Below, piece by piece: positions 7,766-13,391 of a DNA stretch of 37,644 nt. The position numbers and the translations under genes were made by a program. The notes under the pieces were generated by a model. It searched no databases, had not been told where the DNA came from, and saw only the letters and a program-made list of their open reading frames with translations. The DNA is from a virus. Where the stretch lies: positions 1 to 37,644 of IMG/VR virus record IMGVR_UViG_3300045927_000142; one strand, given 5' to 3'. The stretch's first letter is position 1; each line of letters starts with the position of its first letter.

Positions 7766-7806
7766 CGCGCCGCAGTCTAAAGGTAACTCTCTCACCTTGT
7801 CAAGGT
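7766..7806 (-). promoter_or_regulatory. Sigma70-like promoter with MerR-type dyad, nearly leaderless
   Basis: On the minus strand TTGACA (7803-7798) and TAGACT (7779-7774) are separated by 18 bases. The spacer holds the inverted repeat AAGGT-N9-ACCTT (7780-7798); a second repeat ACCTT-GTC-AAGGT (7794-7806) overlaps the -35. Only eight bases separate the -10 from ATG 7765, so the transcript would start at or next to the start codon. Long-spacer promoters with an internal dyad are the hallmark of MerR regulation, and the gene it drives is MerR-like. Confidence 0.75.
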
Positions 7807-7924
7807 GATGAGACTACTTCGCCGGATTTCAGTGGCATCGTCGCACCGCTATCTTGACCGGGTTTCGCGGCCGGCCATGCCGCGTAAAAGTTTGCTACGG
7901 CGGCCGTCCACTCCTTGCGATGTT
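7807..7924. other. Short intergenic stretch upstream of the MerR-type promoter
   Basis: 118 bases between the gene at 7925-8224 and the MerR-type promoter. It contains an imperfect GC-rich hairpin (CGCGG...CCGCG around 7867-7885) without a following T run, so it is not a convincing intrinsic terminator. I see no supported gene. Confidence 0.4.
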
Positions 7925-8224
7925 TCACAGACTGGCCCCGGCATCGTCGCCCTCTGCTACGAGCAGGTCGCCGAGCGGCGTCTCCCGGATCAGGCCCTCG
8001 ACCGACATACCATCGGCCAGAATGACCGTCCGTATCTGACGATCGCTGAACGTCCGTTCGAAGACCGCTTTAAGCGCCGACGCGAGGTCGTCACTGATGG
8101 CACCAGGCGTTCGTATGATGACCAGGTCTCCAGGTTGGACGCGGAGTAACGCGACATCGAAGGCGGTTGGCGTATCAAACACCACGCGGTCAAGGTGTTT
8201 GACAGGAATGACGGTCTTTGTCAT
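7925..8224 (-). CDS. Hypothetical phage protein, alpha/beta
   Basis: 99 residues. Pattern: strand (LLRVQPGDLVIIRTPGAISD), helix (LASALKAVFERTF) and strand (IRTVILADGMSVEGLI). This resembles short phage proteins with a PGD-VVIxxPG core followed by a VxxLDGG-like strand. No catalytic motif is obvious. It is the last gene before the MerR-type promoter in the leftward run. Confidence 0.7.
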   Translation of the reverse strand: MTKTVIPVKHLDRVVFDTPTAFDVALLRVQPGDLVIIRTPGAISDDLASALKAVFERTFSDRQIRTVILADGMSVEGLIRETPLGDLLVAEGDDAGASL

Positions 8225-8234
8225 GGCGTCACGT

Positions 8235-8477
8235 TCACTCGTTAGGAAATTCGACGACCATCGAGAACTCAGGCGGAATCTTGCCGCCTTGCTTGCAGAT
8301 CATCCCGGCGTGCCAAGCCAAGTGCGCGAGTAGTTCGGTGTCTGTCGGCGGGGCCAATGCACCGAGGACACAGGCCAGGACTATACCCACGTGTCGAATG
8401 GTCGGATCAGTACTCGTCAACGCCTCGGCCGCAATCGGTTCGAGCTGTCCAAACAGGTCGGCGTTCGACGTCAGCAT
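8235..8477 (-). CDS. Hypothetical helical protein
   Basis: 80 residues from ATG 8477, which overlaps the stop of the cupin-like gene. Helical throughout (LFGQLEPIAAEALTSTD, VGIVLACVLGALAPP, ELLAHLAWHAGMICKQGG). An earlier in-frame start at 8534 lies deep inside the upstream gene and is less likely. No domain recognised. Confidence 0.65.
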   Translation of the reverse strand: MLTSNADLFGQLEPIAAEALTSTDPTIRHVGIVLACVLGALAPPTDTELLAHLAWHAGMICKQGGKIPPEFSMVVEFPNE

Positions 8478-8899
8478 GATGGAGCAAACTCCCACGGTTT
8501 CACGTACGGTCCAGCCATGAACAAGGTCCAGCAATCGTTCTCCAAGAGTTCCACGCGGTGTCGGTCATCAGCCGTCAGCAGGTTCACGTCACCTGGCTGA
8601 TACACGCGCGTCGTCTGCGTTCCGTCGCGGCTGCACCGGATCTCCCGATACCCGCCGACCAGTATCAGGCTGGCGCTCCACAACCACGGATGCGAGTGCA
8701 CCTGGTCTGCGCCGTCGCTGCTGACAAAGTGATGTAGGAAGATCGCCGCCTTCACCCGACGCCGCACGTGCGGTGCCCATCCCGCGGCAAAGTACCTCCG
8801 CAGATACGGGCGACCATCGCGCTTGATGTCTTGATGGCTCAGCACCCGCGAGAGTTCCACGCACCACGCGCGCGCGTTCGCCAGGTCACCGCCGGGCAT
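8471..8899 (-). CDS. Cupin-like phage protein
   Basis: 142 residues from ATG 8899. After YLRRYFAAGW comes IFLHHFVSSDGADQVHSHPW, then SLILVGGYREI and PGDVNLLTADDRHRVEL. The spacing of HxHPW, the Gly turn, PGD and the later His is that of a single-domain cupin with a His-based metal site. Cupin-like proteins of this layout occur in phages without a known substrate. It overlaps the HNH gene upstream and the small helical gene downstream. Confidence 0.7.
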   Translation of the reverse strand: MPGGDLANARAWCVELSRVLSHQDIKRDGRPYLRRYFAAGWAPHVRRRVKAAIFLHHFVSSDGADQVHSHPWLWSASLILVGGYREIRCSRDGTQTTRVYQPGDVNLLTADDRHRVELLENDCWTLFMAGPYVKPWEFAPSC

Positions 8900-9227
8900 C
8901 GGTCGTCTCTCGCACCGTCGTGGCCGAGTGACACCGATGGCACTTGGCCTCGAGGATTCCACGGTCGAAGAACACACGCGGGTCGCCGTGATGCTTCACC
9001 CGATGGTGCACGTCTACCGTCGGATGTCCGCACGGAATCCCATCGCCGCGACCCGGGCAGCGCGGTTCTTCAGCGAGCACACGCGCGCGCAGCTCGCGCC
9101 AGCGTGCCGTGCGATACAGCCGGCGGATTTCAAAATTCGGGCGCGCGTGGTCAGCGTCAACCTGGTGCCGCGCACACCGGCCGCGCGGAACAATCTTCGA
9201 GCAGCCAGGCACCGCGCAGTATCGCAT
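8886..9227 (-). CDS. HNH endonuclease
   Basis: 113 residues from ATG 9227 (MRYCAVPGCSKIVPRGRCAR), whose A is shared with the stop of the previous gene. It has an N-terminal Cys pair, RCPGRGDG and a Cys, then VDVHHRVKHHGD (the first H of HNH) and ILEAKCHRCHSATT (the final Cys pair with His). Free-standing HNH proteins of this size often sit near terminase and help generate packaging termini; here it is 3 kb upstream of TerS. A homing role is an alternative. Confidence 0.8.
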   Translation of the reverse strand: MRYCAVPGCSKIVPRGRCARHQVDADHARPNFEIRRLYRTARWRELRARVLAEEPRCPGRGDGIPCGHPTVDVHHRVKHHGDPRVFFDRGILEAKCHRCHSATTVRETTDARR

Positions 9228-9436
9228 CAGCGCCCCGGCTGAACGGCCTTGCGGCGGTCGTCGATCGTCCAGGTCGTCGGCCACTTCGTACGATGGCCCA
9301 TGCGCATGAACTGCTCGACGGAAATCATCGGGCCACACCGTCGCCGGTGATCGTCAATCACCGCATTGTCGACCGCTGACCAGCCGTACCACGCAGCTCC
9401 GCACGAGCAGAAGATCGCGACGCGCGGGGCCTTCAT
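9227..9436 (-). CDS. Small Cys-containing protein, paralogue of the domain at 19713
   Basis: 69 residues from ATG 9436 (MKAPRVAIFCSCGAAWYGW). The sequence IFCSCGAAWYGW, AVDNAVIDDH, RRRCGPM and later KWPTTWT matches the N-terminal part of the rightward frame at 19713 almost residue for residue. The CxCG...C pattern with a DH pair suggests a small metal-binding fold. Its stop shares a base with the HNH start. Function unknown. Confidence 0.7.
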   Translation of the reverse strand: MKAPRVAIFCSCGAAWYGWSAVDNAVIDDHRRRCGPMISVEQFMRMGHRTKWPTTWTIDDRRKAVQPGR

Positions 9437-10158
9437 CACGCCGCCACAAACGTAAACGGCAGGCTGTTGCTCGCGCCGGCCCCAGTGCGCACCAACACGG
9501 GCACCGTCGCCGGGGCGGTCCACAACGGCATGTTCACACCCGTCGTCACTTCCGTCGGAGACACCACGGTCGTCGGTTCATCGAATCCATTCCACACGAT
9601 CACTGAGCCAGGGCCGAAGCCTGTCCCATGCACGTGCACCGTGAAACTCGGCTCACCAATCGTCACCGTCGCCGGCACCAGCGAGGTCACCGCCGGCACC
9701 GGTGCCTCGGCGTCACCAGTGACCGCAGGCCCACGTGTCGCGCTGATTACATTCGACCCGCCACCGATCACGGAATCGAGCGTCGAGCCGACGACGGTGT
9801 ACGCTGCACCGTTCTCCGGCGTCAGCGTCCACACATACATCCCTGCCGTCATGTACACCGCCATGTGGCTCACTCCTTTTCCGGTGCGATGTGCTTGCCT
9901 CCGTGATGATGCCTCCGCGAGGATGTCTTGCCAGATGTCCCGCCGTTTAGCTTCCTGCTTCAGCATCTCGAGCGTCCCGAAATACCTGACGCTCCGCCGG
10001 CTTGTTTTTTGATTTGAATCCCCGGCCGCCTGAAGCTTGCGAATCGTCGCGATGGCGGCTTCGATTTCGGCCTTCCGCCCTTCCAGATCCGCAAGCGCGG
10101 CGTCCATCCAAATGGGCTTGCCGCATTCGACACACTCCGACGGGCGGGCGGGCGTCAC
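9436..10158 (-). CDS. Cys/coiled-coil N-terminus in frame with an IPT/TIG-like domain protein
   Basis: A 240-codon open frame. Residues 1-80: CVECGKPIW, then a charged helix (LADLEGRKAEIEAAIATIRK) and KQEAKRRDIWQDILAEASS. From Met99 (9864) a new unit seems to begin: MAVYMTAGMYVWTLTP, then Pro/Val-rich beta sequence with VTIGEPSFTVHVHGTGFGPG, typical of IPT/TIG immunoglobulin-like domains found in phage surface and tail proteins. AAAAGGAG lies eight bases before the codon at 9864, so the IPT protein (142 residues) may be translated on its own. No stop separates the halves. The domain call is moderate. Confidence 0.65.
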   Translation of the reverse strand: MTPARPSECVECGKPIWMDAALADLEGRKAEIEAAIATIRKLQAAGDSNQKTSRRSVRYFGTLEMLKQEAKRRDIWQDILAEASSRRQAHRTGKGVSHMAVYMTAGMYVWTLTPENGAAYTVVGSTLDSVIGGGSNVISATRGPAVTGDAEAPVPAVTSLVPATVTIGEPSFTVHVHGTGFGPGSVIVWNGFDEPTTVVSPTEVTTGVNMPLWTAPATVPVLVRTGAGASNSLPFTFVAA

Positions 10159-10562
10159 TCACTCTGCGCGGCTTTGAGACGTTGCGCGAACTCGTCAGGG
10201 GAGACAGATTCTCCATTGATCGTGTACCAGCGCAGACCCGGCACGTATTGCGTGTAGTCATCGGCCCGATACTGTGGCTCAATCCACTCGCCGCACGAGG
10301 GGCATTCGTAGTGCCCGATCGCATAGCGCTCGCCGTCGTCGTAGTAGCCCCAGCCGTCATGGACCCAGCGCAACGTGGGCACGTCGTACGCGAGGCTAGG
10401 ACGATACGTCTCGGCCGGGTGTTCGGCGGTGTACCACTGGTGTGGATGGCCCGCCGCGTCGATCACGCGCCACGCGGTATCGGGTCGATGGAGGCTCGTG
10501 ACATCAATCCAGTCGCAGCCCGTCTCGAACACGTCGGCCTGACGGGAGACAAACGGGACCAT
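10155..10562 (-). CDS. Hypothetical phage protein with CxxC zinc motif
   Basis: 135 residues from ATG 10562 (MVPFVSRQADVFETG). Aromatic-rich core: RWVHDGWGYYDDGERYAI, then YECPSCGEWIEPQYRADDY and PGLRWYTINGESVSPDEFAQ. The HYECPSCG motif suggests a zinc knuckle; the GLRWYTINGE...EF end recalls conserved phage proteins of unknown function. It overlaps the next gene by ATGA. Confidence 0.7.
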   Translation of the reverse strand: MVPFVSRQADVFETGCDWIDVTSLHRPDTAWRVIDAAGHPHQWYTAEHPAETYRPSLAYDVPTLRWVHDGWGYYDDGERYAIGHYECPSCGEWIEPQYRADDYTQYVPGLRWYTINGESVSPDEFAQRLKAAQSE

Positions 10563-10676
10563 GACGCACAATTTACCATGGAGGCCGACCAGCGTGCCCC
10601 CGACCCTGGTCCGCCGACGCGCGGCACGATTCCTGATACGCCGACACCGGCACTTCAAAATAGCGGCGGGATCGGA

Positions 10677-10799
10677 TCAACCCCCGTGCCGCTCGGCCGC
10701 CCTGTCTATAAATCGCAGACAGTGAAAGCACCACGACACGCGCCATGTCCAGCGCCGGCAATGTGGGCAGAGAACCTCCAACCGATCGTTCGCACTCAT
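10677..10799 (-). CDS. 40-residue zinc-finger microprotein
   Basis: Starts at ATG 10799, two bases after the stop of the upstream gene. MSANDRLEVLCPHCRRWTWR followed by VSWCFHCLRFIDRA gives two CxxC pairs about 10 residues apart, a minimal zinc ribbon. Too short for a domain assignment; the paired Cys and tight spacing support it as a real gene. Confidence 0.55.
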   Translation of the reverse strand: MSANDRLEVLCPHCRRWTWRVSWCFHCLRFIDRAAERHGG

Positions 10800-10801
10800 C
10801 G

Positions 10802-11140
10802 TCAGAGCCGCATCCCGCGCCGGCGTTCCCAGATGCCGCGACGCTCGGCGTCCGTCTTCAGCACTTTCAACAACTGCGCGACCACCACGATCACATGTCG
10901 GAGCTCGGCATCGTCCAGCTCGCGCAGCATCCGGGTGAACGTCGCCGCATCTCGCGCGCCGGCCCATTCCGGCAGGAGCGCCAACCGACGCTTGAACTCC
11001 TGTGCTGTCGTCGCCATTGCCGCACCGGTCAGGGAAACGCCCGGCTCCGCGAGGCTGAGCAGTTCGACCCCGACCAAGGAAGGATCGAACCTCACGACGC
11101 CGGGCGTCAGCATCATACTCCCGTCTATCTCACGCTTCAT
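10802..11140 (-). CDS. Hypothetical helical protein
   Basis: 112 residues from ATG 11140, overlapping the stop of the preceding zinc-type gene. The second half is helical: AAMATTAQEFKRRLALLPEW, FTRMLRELDDAELRHVIVVV and a basic end (ERRGIWERRRG). No domain recognised. Confidence 0.6.
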   Translation of the reverse strand: MKREIDGSMMLTPGVVRFDPSLVGVELLSLAEPGVSLTGAAMATTAQEFKRRLALLPEWAGARDAATFTRMLRELDDAELRHVIVVVAQLLKVLKTDAERRGIWERRRGMRL

Positions 11141-11334
11141 GCGCCAACAGTCCATCCTCGTGAAACATGTGGCACGCGCCGCAGTACCGCTGCTCGATGT
11201 CCTTCGGAGAATAGGAAATCCGTTGACACGTGTGGCAACGAATCCCTAACACGACCCGTCTCGCGGTTGATCACGAGGTCGTACCCGACGCCATATTTGA
11301 GGACGCCTAGGTCGCGGCGCCGCTTCGCTTTCAC
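11130..11334 (-). CDS. Zinc-ribbon microprotein with an apparent frameshift
   Basis: From GTG 11334 (overlapping the previous stop as TAGTG) the first 28 codons read RDLGVLKYGVGYDLVINRET. In the frame beginning at GTG 11252 the product continues LGIRCHTCQRISYSPKDIEQ, RYCGACHMFHEDG to the stop at 11130. Together this is the usual layout of a short phage family (YxLVI...LRCxTCgxxSxxPxDxxxRYCGxCHxFHED). In the sequence as given the two parts are in different frames, so there is either a one-base error or indel near 11250, or two overlapping genes with the second starting at GTG 11252 (40 residues). Confidence 0.55.
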
Positions 11335-11528
11335 TACTCAGACTCCTGTGTCATCGGCATCCCCGCAATCGTTTGATAGCCGAGACAGAGTCGACCGCAT
11401 TGGGCACATGTGGACCGAGGCACGATGGCGAGAATACGCACGGCTCGGAGCAAATCAAAACATTCGCTACAAAGAACGACCGGCGGACGTTCCGCATTCG
11501 CTGGAATGAGGTCGAACGTGAGCCGCAT
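11334..11528 (-). CDS. Zinc-ribbon microprotein
   Basis: 64 residues from ATG 11528, sharing bases with the stop of the gene upstream. VVLCSECFDLLRAVR followed by STCAQCGRLCLGYQTIAG gives two CxxC pairs about 15-20 residues apart. Part of the chain of tightly coupled small genes. Function unknown. Confidence 0.6.
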   Translation of the reverse strand: MRLTFDLIPANAERPPVVLCSECFDLLRAVRILAIVPRSTCAQCGRLCLGYQTIAGMPMTQESE

Positions 11529-11815
11529 CACTCGTCGTGTTCCTTCTGGCGTTCGTCCAGCAGGGCGTCGGCGAGGACGTAGCACGCGTCTGCGATGTCC
11601 TCCGCCGACGTGTCCTGCGGCAGGTAGTGGGCGACCAAGGCCGGCAGGGCCGCGGCCGCGAAGTAATCGCGCAGGCTCATACCCTGCGGCCAGCTGTGCA
11701 GCATCGCCGCCGCCGGGTGATTCCCGGACTGCGGGAACGCCGGCGGATTCGATTCGCGCCTCGCTACTGCCGCCTGCCCGTCGATGATCGCTGAGTCGCT
11801 TCGCTTGACGTTCAT
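11528..11815 (-). CDS. Phage protein with GMSLRDYFAAAAL motif
   Basis: 95 residues from ATG 11815, with GGGAGG a few bases upstream. The segment PQGMSLRDYFAAAALPALV is a recurrent motif (GMTLRDYFAAxAL) in many phage proteins of unknown function. It is followed by EDIADACYVLADALLDERQK, a helix. The start lies over the end of a degraded integrase fragment. Confidence 0.75.
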   Translation of the reverse strand: MNVKRSDSAIIDGQAAVARRESNPPAFPQSGNHPAAAMLHSWPQGMSLRDYFAAAALPALVAHYLPQDTSAEDIADACYVLADALLDERQKEHDE

Positions 11816-11976
11816 GTTTTCGCCTCCCATGCGGTACCGCCTTTGCGTCGGGGCGGCAGTTACAGCTGCCAGTCCGCAAACTTCACGTGCGCTCGCGCCA
11901 CACGCATGAGCGACGGGCCGGCCATCCCAGTCCACGCGATCACGCGCAGCCGAATCTTGCTCTCACCGGTGCAGCG
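11812..11976 (-). pseudogene. Tyrosine-integrase remnant, Arg-I region
   Basis: Minus-strand translation gives ESKIRLRVIAWTGMAGPSLM, then RVARAHVKFADWQL, a TAA stop, then LPPRRKGGTAW. This lines up with the intact integrase at 16287-17531 (TKIRLRVMAWTGLPPKSLMR, LERRHVNFRDEKL, YQPPRQKGTGA), with the stop exactly where YQ would be. No longer open frame surrounds it. It is therefore a broken piece of a related integrase, left between small genes. Confidence 0.75.
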
Positions 11977-12100
11977 CGCTCAGGCAGGATGTGTGCCACG
12001 CGCCCGCTGACGCGAACGTGGCGGAGCGCGCCTGCCGATCCACGAAGGCCGGACCCCAGAAGGCGGCCACGGCGCCCCCGGAGGCGGCGATCAGCGTGAC

Positions 12101-12346
12101 TTAGACGACGGGCCGGAAAGCTCCGGGACCACGCACGGTACCGCGCACGCGTGTTCGTGGCGCGGACGTCGATGGACGTCGATGGAGGTCGAGCGTCCAC
12201 ATCTCGACCACCATCAACGGTTCGCCCGAGTCCGACGTCAGCCAGCCCGTCGAGGCGTTCCATGATCGCCCGCCCGCGCTCTTACAGCGGCGCACCTTCC
12301 GATGCGTGCGGCAGTGCATCCCACCGGTCCCGCGCAGCATGGTCAC
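12101..12346 (-). CDS. Hypothetical protein, possibly truncated by a stop
   Basis: 81 residues from ATG 12346, overlapping the previous stop (ATGA). Contains GGMHCRTHRKVRRCK and SWNASTGWLTSDSGEPLMVV. After the TAA at 12101 the same frame stays open for another 45 codons (LIAASGGAVAAFWGPAF...) to a stop at 11963, so the gene may once have been longer. A tandem 10-base repeat (CGTCGATGGA-like, 12168-12190) lies inside. Low certainty. Confidence 0.4.
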   Translation of the reverse strand: MTMLRGTGGMHCRTHRKVRRCKSAGGRSWNASTGWLTSDSGEPLMVVEMWTLDLHRRPSTSAPRTRVRGTVRGPGAFRPVV

Positions 12347-12567
12347 GTCTTCGCTCCCATGCGGTACTTGCCGGGCACCAACGGATACCAGGCCATCGTC
12401 GGATGTTCCAGGTTCATTTCCTCGAGCAGCACGAAGCGCACCCGTTCATGCGCCAGCGCTGGACGGACCGCCAGGATCTTTCCCTGCACCTTGAACTCCA
12501 CAAGCCGAACCACGTCCCCGATCATCGGTTCTCGCATGGTCTCCCTCACAGGCGACGTCGCCTTCAC
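12343..12567 (-). CDS. Small hypothetical beta-rich protein
   Basis: 74 residues from GTG 12567, which overlaps the stop of the previous gene as GTGA; an internal ATG at 12537 is an alternative. IGDVVRLVEFKVQGKILAV, then HERVRFVLLEEMNLEHPT, suggests a small beta barrel. No family recognised. Confidence 0.6.
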   Translation of the reverse strand: MKATSPVRETMREPMIGDVVRLVEFKVQGKILAVRPALAHERVRFVLLEEMNLEHPTMAWYPLVPGKYRMGAKT

Positions 12568-12767
12568 TCACAATCTCCAACAAACTTGACCGCCGTGATG
12601 AACGTGATGAACGTGCTATAGCACTCATCGCAGACCGGCACCATGCGCGGATCGTGCGACGCCCGCGCGATACCCCATCGCTCAAGCGCCTCCACGTCAG
12701 CCTCCGCATCTGTCCACGTTTTGGGAAACTCACGGCCACACCGCGCGCACCGATACCAACCGACCAG
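12564..12767 (-). CDS. Zinc-finger microprotein with a probable CTG start
   Basis: 67 codons read from CTG 12767. The frame is closed by TAG immediately before it, and no ATG, GTG or TTG occurs before the conserved part, WYRCARCGREFPKTWTDAEA. Later comes VPVCDECYSTFITFI, completing two CxxC pairs as in short phage zinc proteins. GGGAGG lies about nine bases ahead of the CTG. The stop overlaps the next start (GTGA). Downstream of a cluster of TTGACTCAA-type repeats, which may control it. Confidence 0.6.
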   Translation of the reverse strand: MVGWYRCARCGREFPKTWTDAEADVEALERWGIARASHDPRMVPVCDECYSTFITFITAVKFVGDCE

Positions 12768-12784
12768 CTACTGGAGCCTCCCAA

Positions 12785-12876
12785 TTGACTCAATTGACTC
12801 AATCGACTCACGCTCAGGAGACCAGCGACCTTGAGTCAAATGGCGGATCGGATGAGTTCTGCACCAATTGACTCAA
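12785..12876. repeat. Cluster of TTGACTCAA-type near-palindromes
   Basis: TTGACTCAA occurs as two exact head-to-tail copies at 12785-12793 and 12794-12802, followed by a degenerate third (TCGACTCAC, 12803-12811). The reverse complement TTGAGTCAA is at 12831-12839 and a further direct copy at 12868-12876. The 9-mer is palindromic except for its centre. Five copies in about 90 bases just upstream of the ribosome-binding site of the gene at 12767 look like operator sites; iterons are an alternative. Confidence 0.6.
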
Positions 12877-12895
12877 CACCCGAACTCGATTTTTG

Positions 12896-12982
12896 TCACG
12901 GCGCGCGCCCCTTCACCGCCAGCAGATCGACGCCGCGCTTGTCGAGCACATCCGTCAGAAAGCTATGCCGCGATGGGGTCAT
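12896..12982 (-). pseudogene. Tyrosine-recombinase remnant, RHS box
   Basis: 28 residues read MTPSRHSFLTDVLDKRGVDL and LAVKGRAP before a stop. This matches the C-terminal box of tyrosine recombinases (TPHxLRHSFATxLLxRGVDLxxVxxLLGH), cut off just before the LGH motif. It is not collinear with the other remnant: here the RHS region lies upstream of the Arg-I fragment at 11812-11976, so at least two events or a rearrangement are implied. Confidence 0.5.
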
Positions 12983-13391
12983 CAATCTCGCACACACACC
13001 GCGCACACACACCGGATCTGGACATGCCATATTTCGGCCTAATTTTGATACTCAGTGAAACGGGTCTGTGTGCGCGGGCGCGAGGGCGAATCGCTGGAAG
13101 TGCTTGATTGTAAAGGCTTGAACGGCTGCTGTGGCGCCGCCCAGGCACGGCTCAGAGGGCCGTGCGCCCGCCACGTCGACCCCTGATTTTGTTGATCGAA
13201 TCTCACGCGCATACACAGTTCGCACACACAACACACAGATTAGGCGCGCAATTCAGGACCCGATTGAACCTGTCCGACTCTTCGTCGCGATCTGGCGCGA
13301 CGCGCCAGGCCGCGGCCCGGCTCGTCGGACGTGAGACACTTGAGTCGACTGGAAAGGCGGGACGGGAACCTCCCGTGCCAGGTCGGCCGGA

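Larger units (their letters stand above)
12770..13391. other. Non-coding spacer with repeats and recombinase debris
   Basis: About 620 bases without a gene I can support, between the leftward partner gene at 13392 and the CTG-start gene at 12767. It contains a cluster of TTGACTCAA-type repeats (12785-12876), a short tyrosine-recombinase fragment (12896-12982) and two CA-rich stretches (around 12991-13015 and 13206-13240). It must contain the leader, and probably the promoter, of the operon starting at 12767. Short open frames here look like chance. Confidence 0.5.

Noticed and set aside
10002-11249. 415-codon rightward open frame
   Set aside because: Antisense to several supported small genes with zinc motifs; composition typical of a shadow.
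12985-13245. CA-rich repeats considered as a CRISPR array
   Set aside because: The repeats are irregular CACACA tracts without constant spacing or spacers.
13170-13250. Possible tRNA 3' end or attP (TTCGATC-like words)
   Set aside because: No acceptor-stem pairing or cloverleaf could be found around it.
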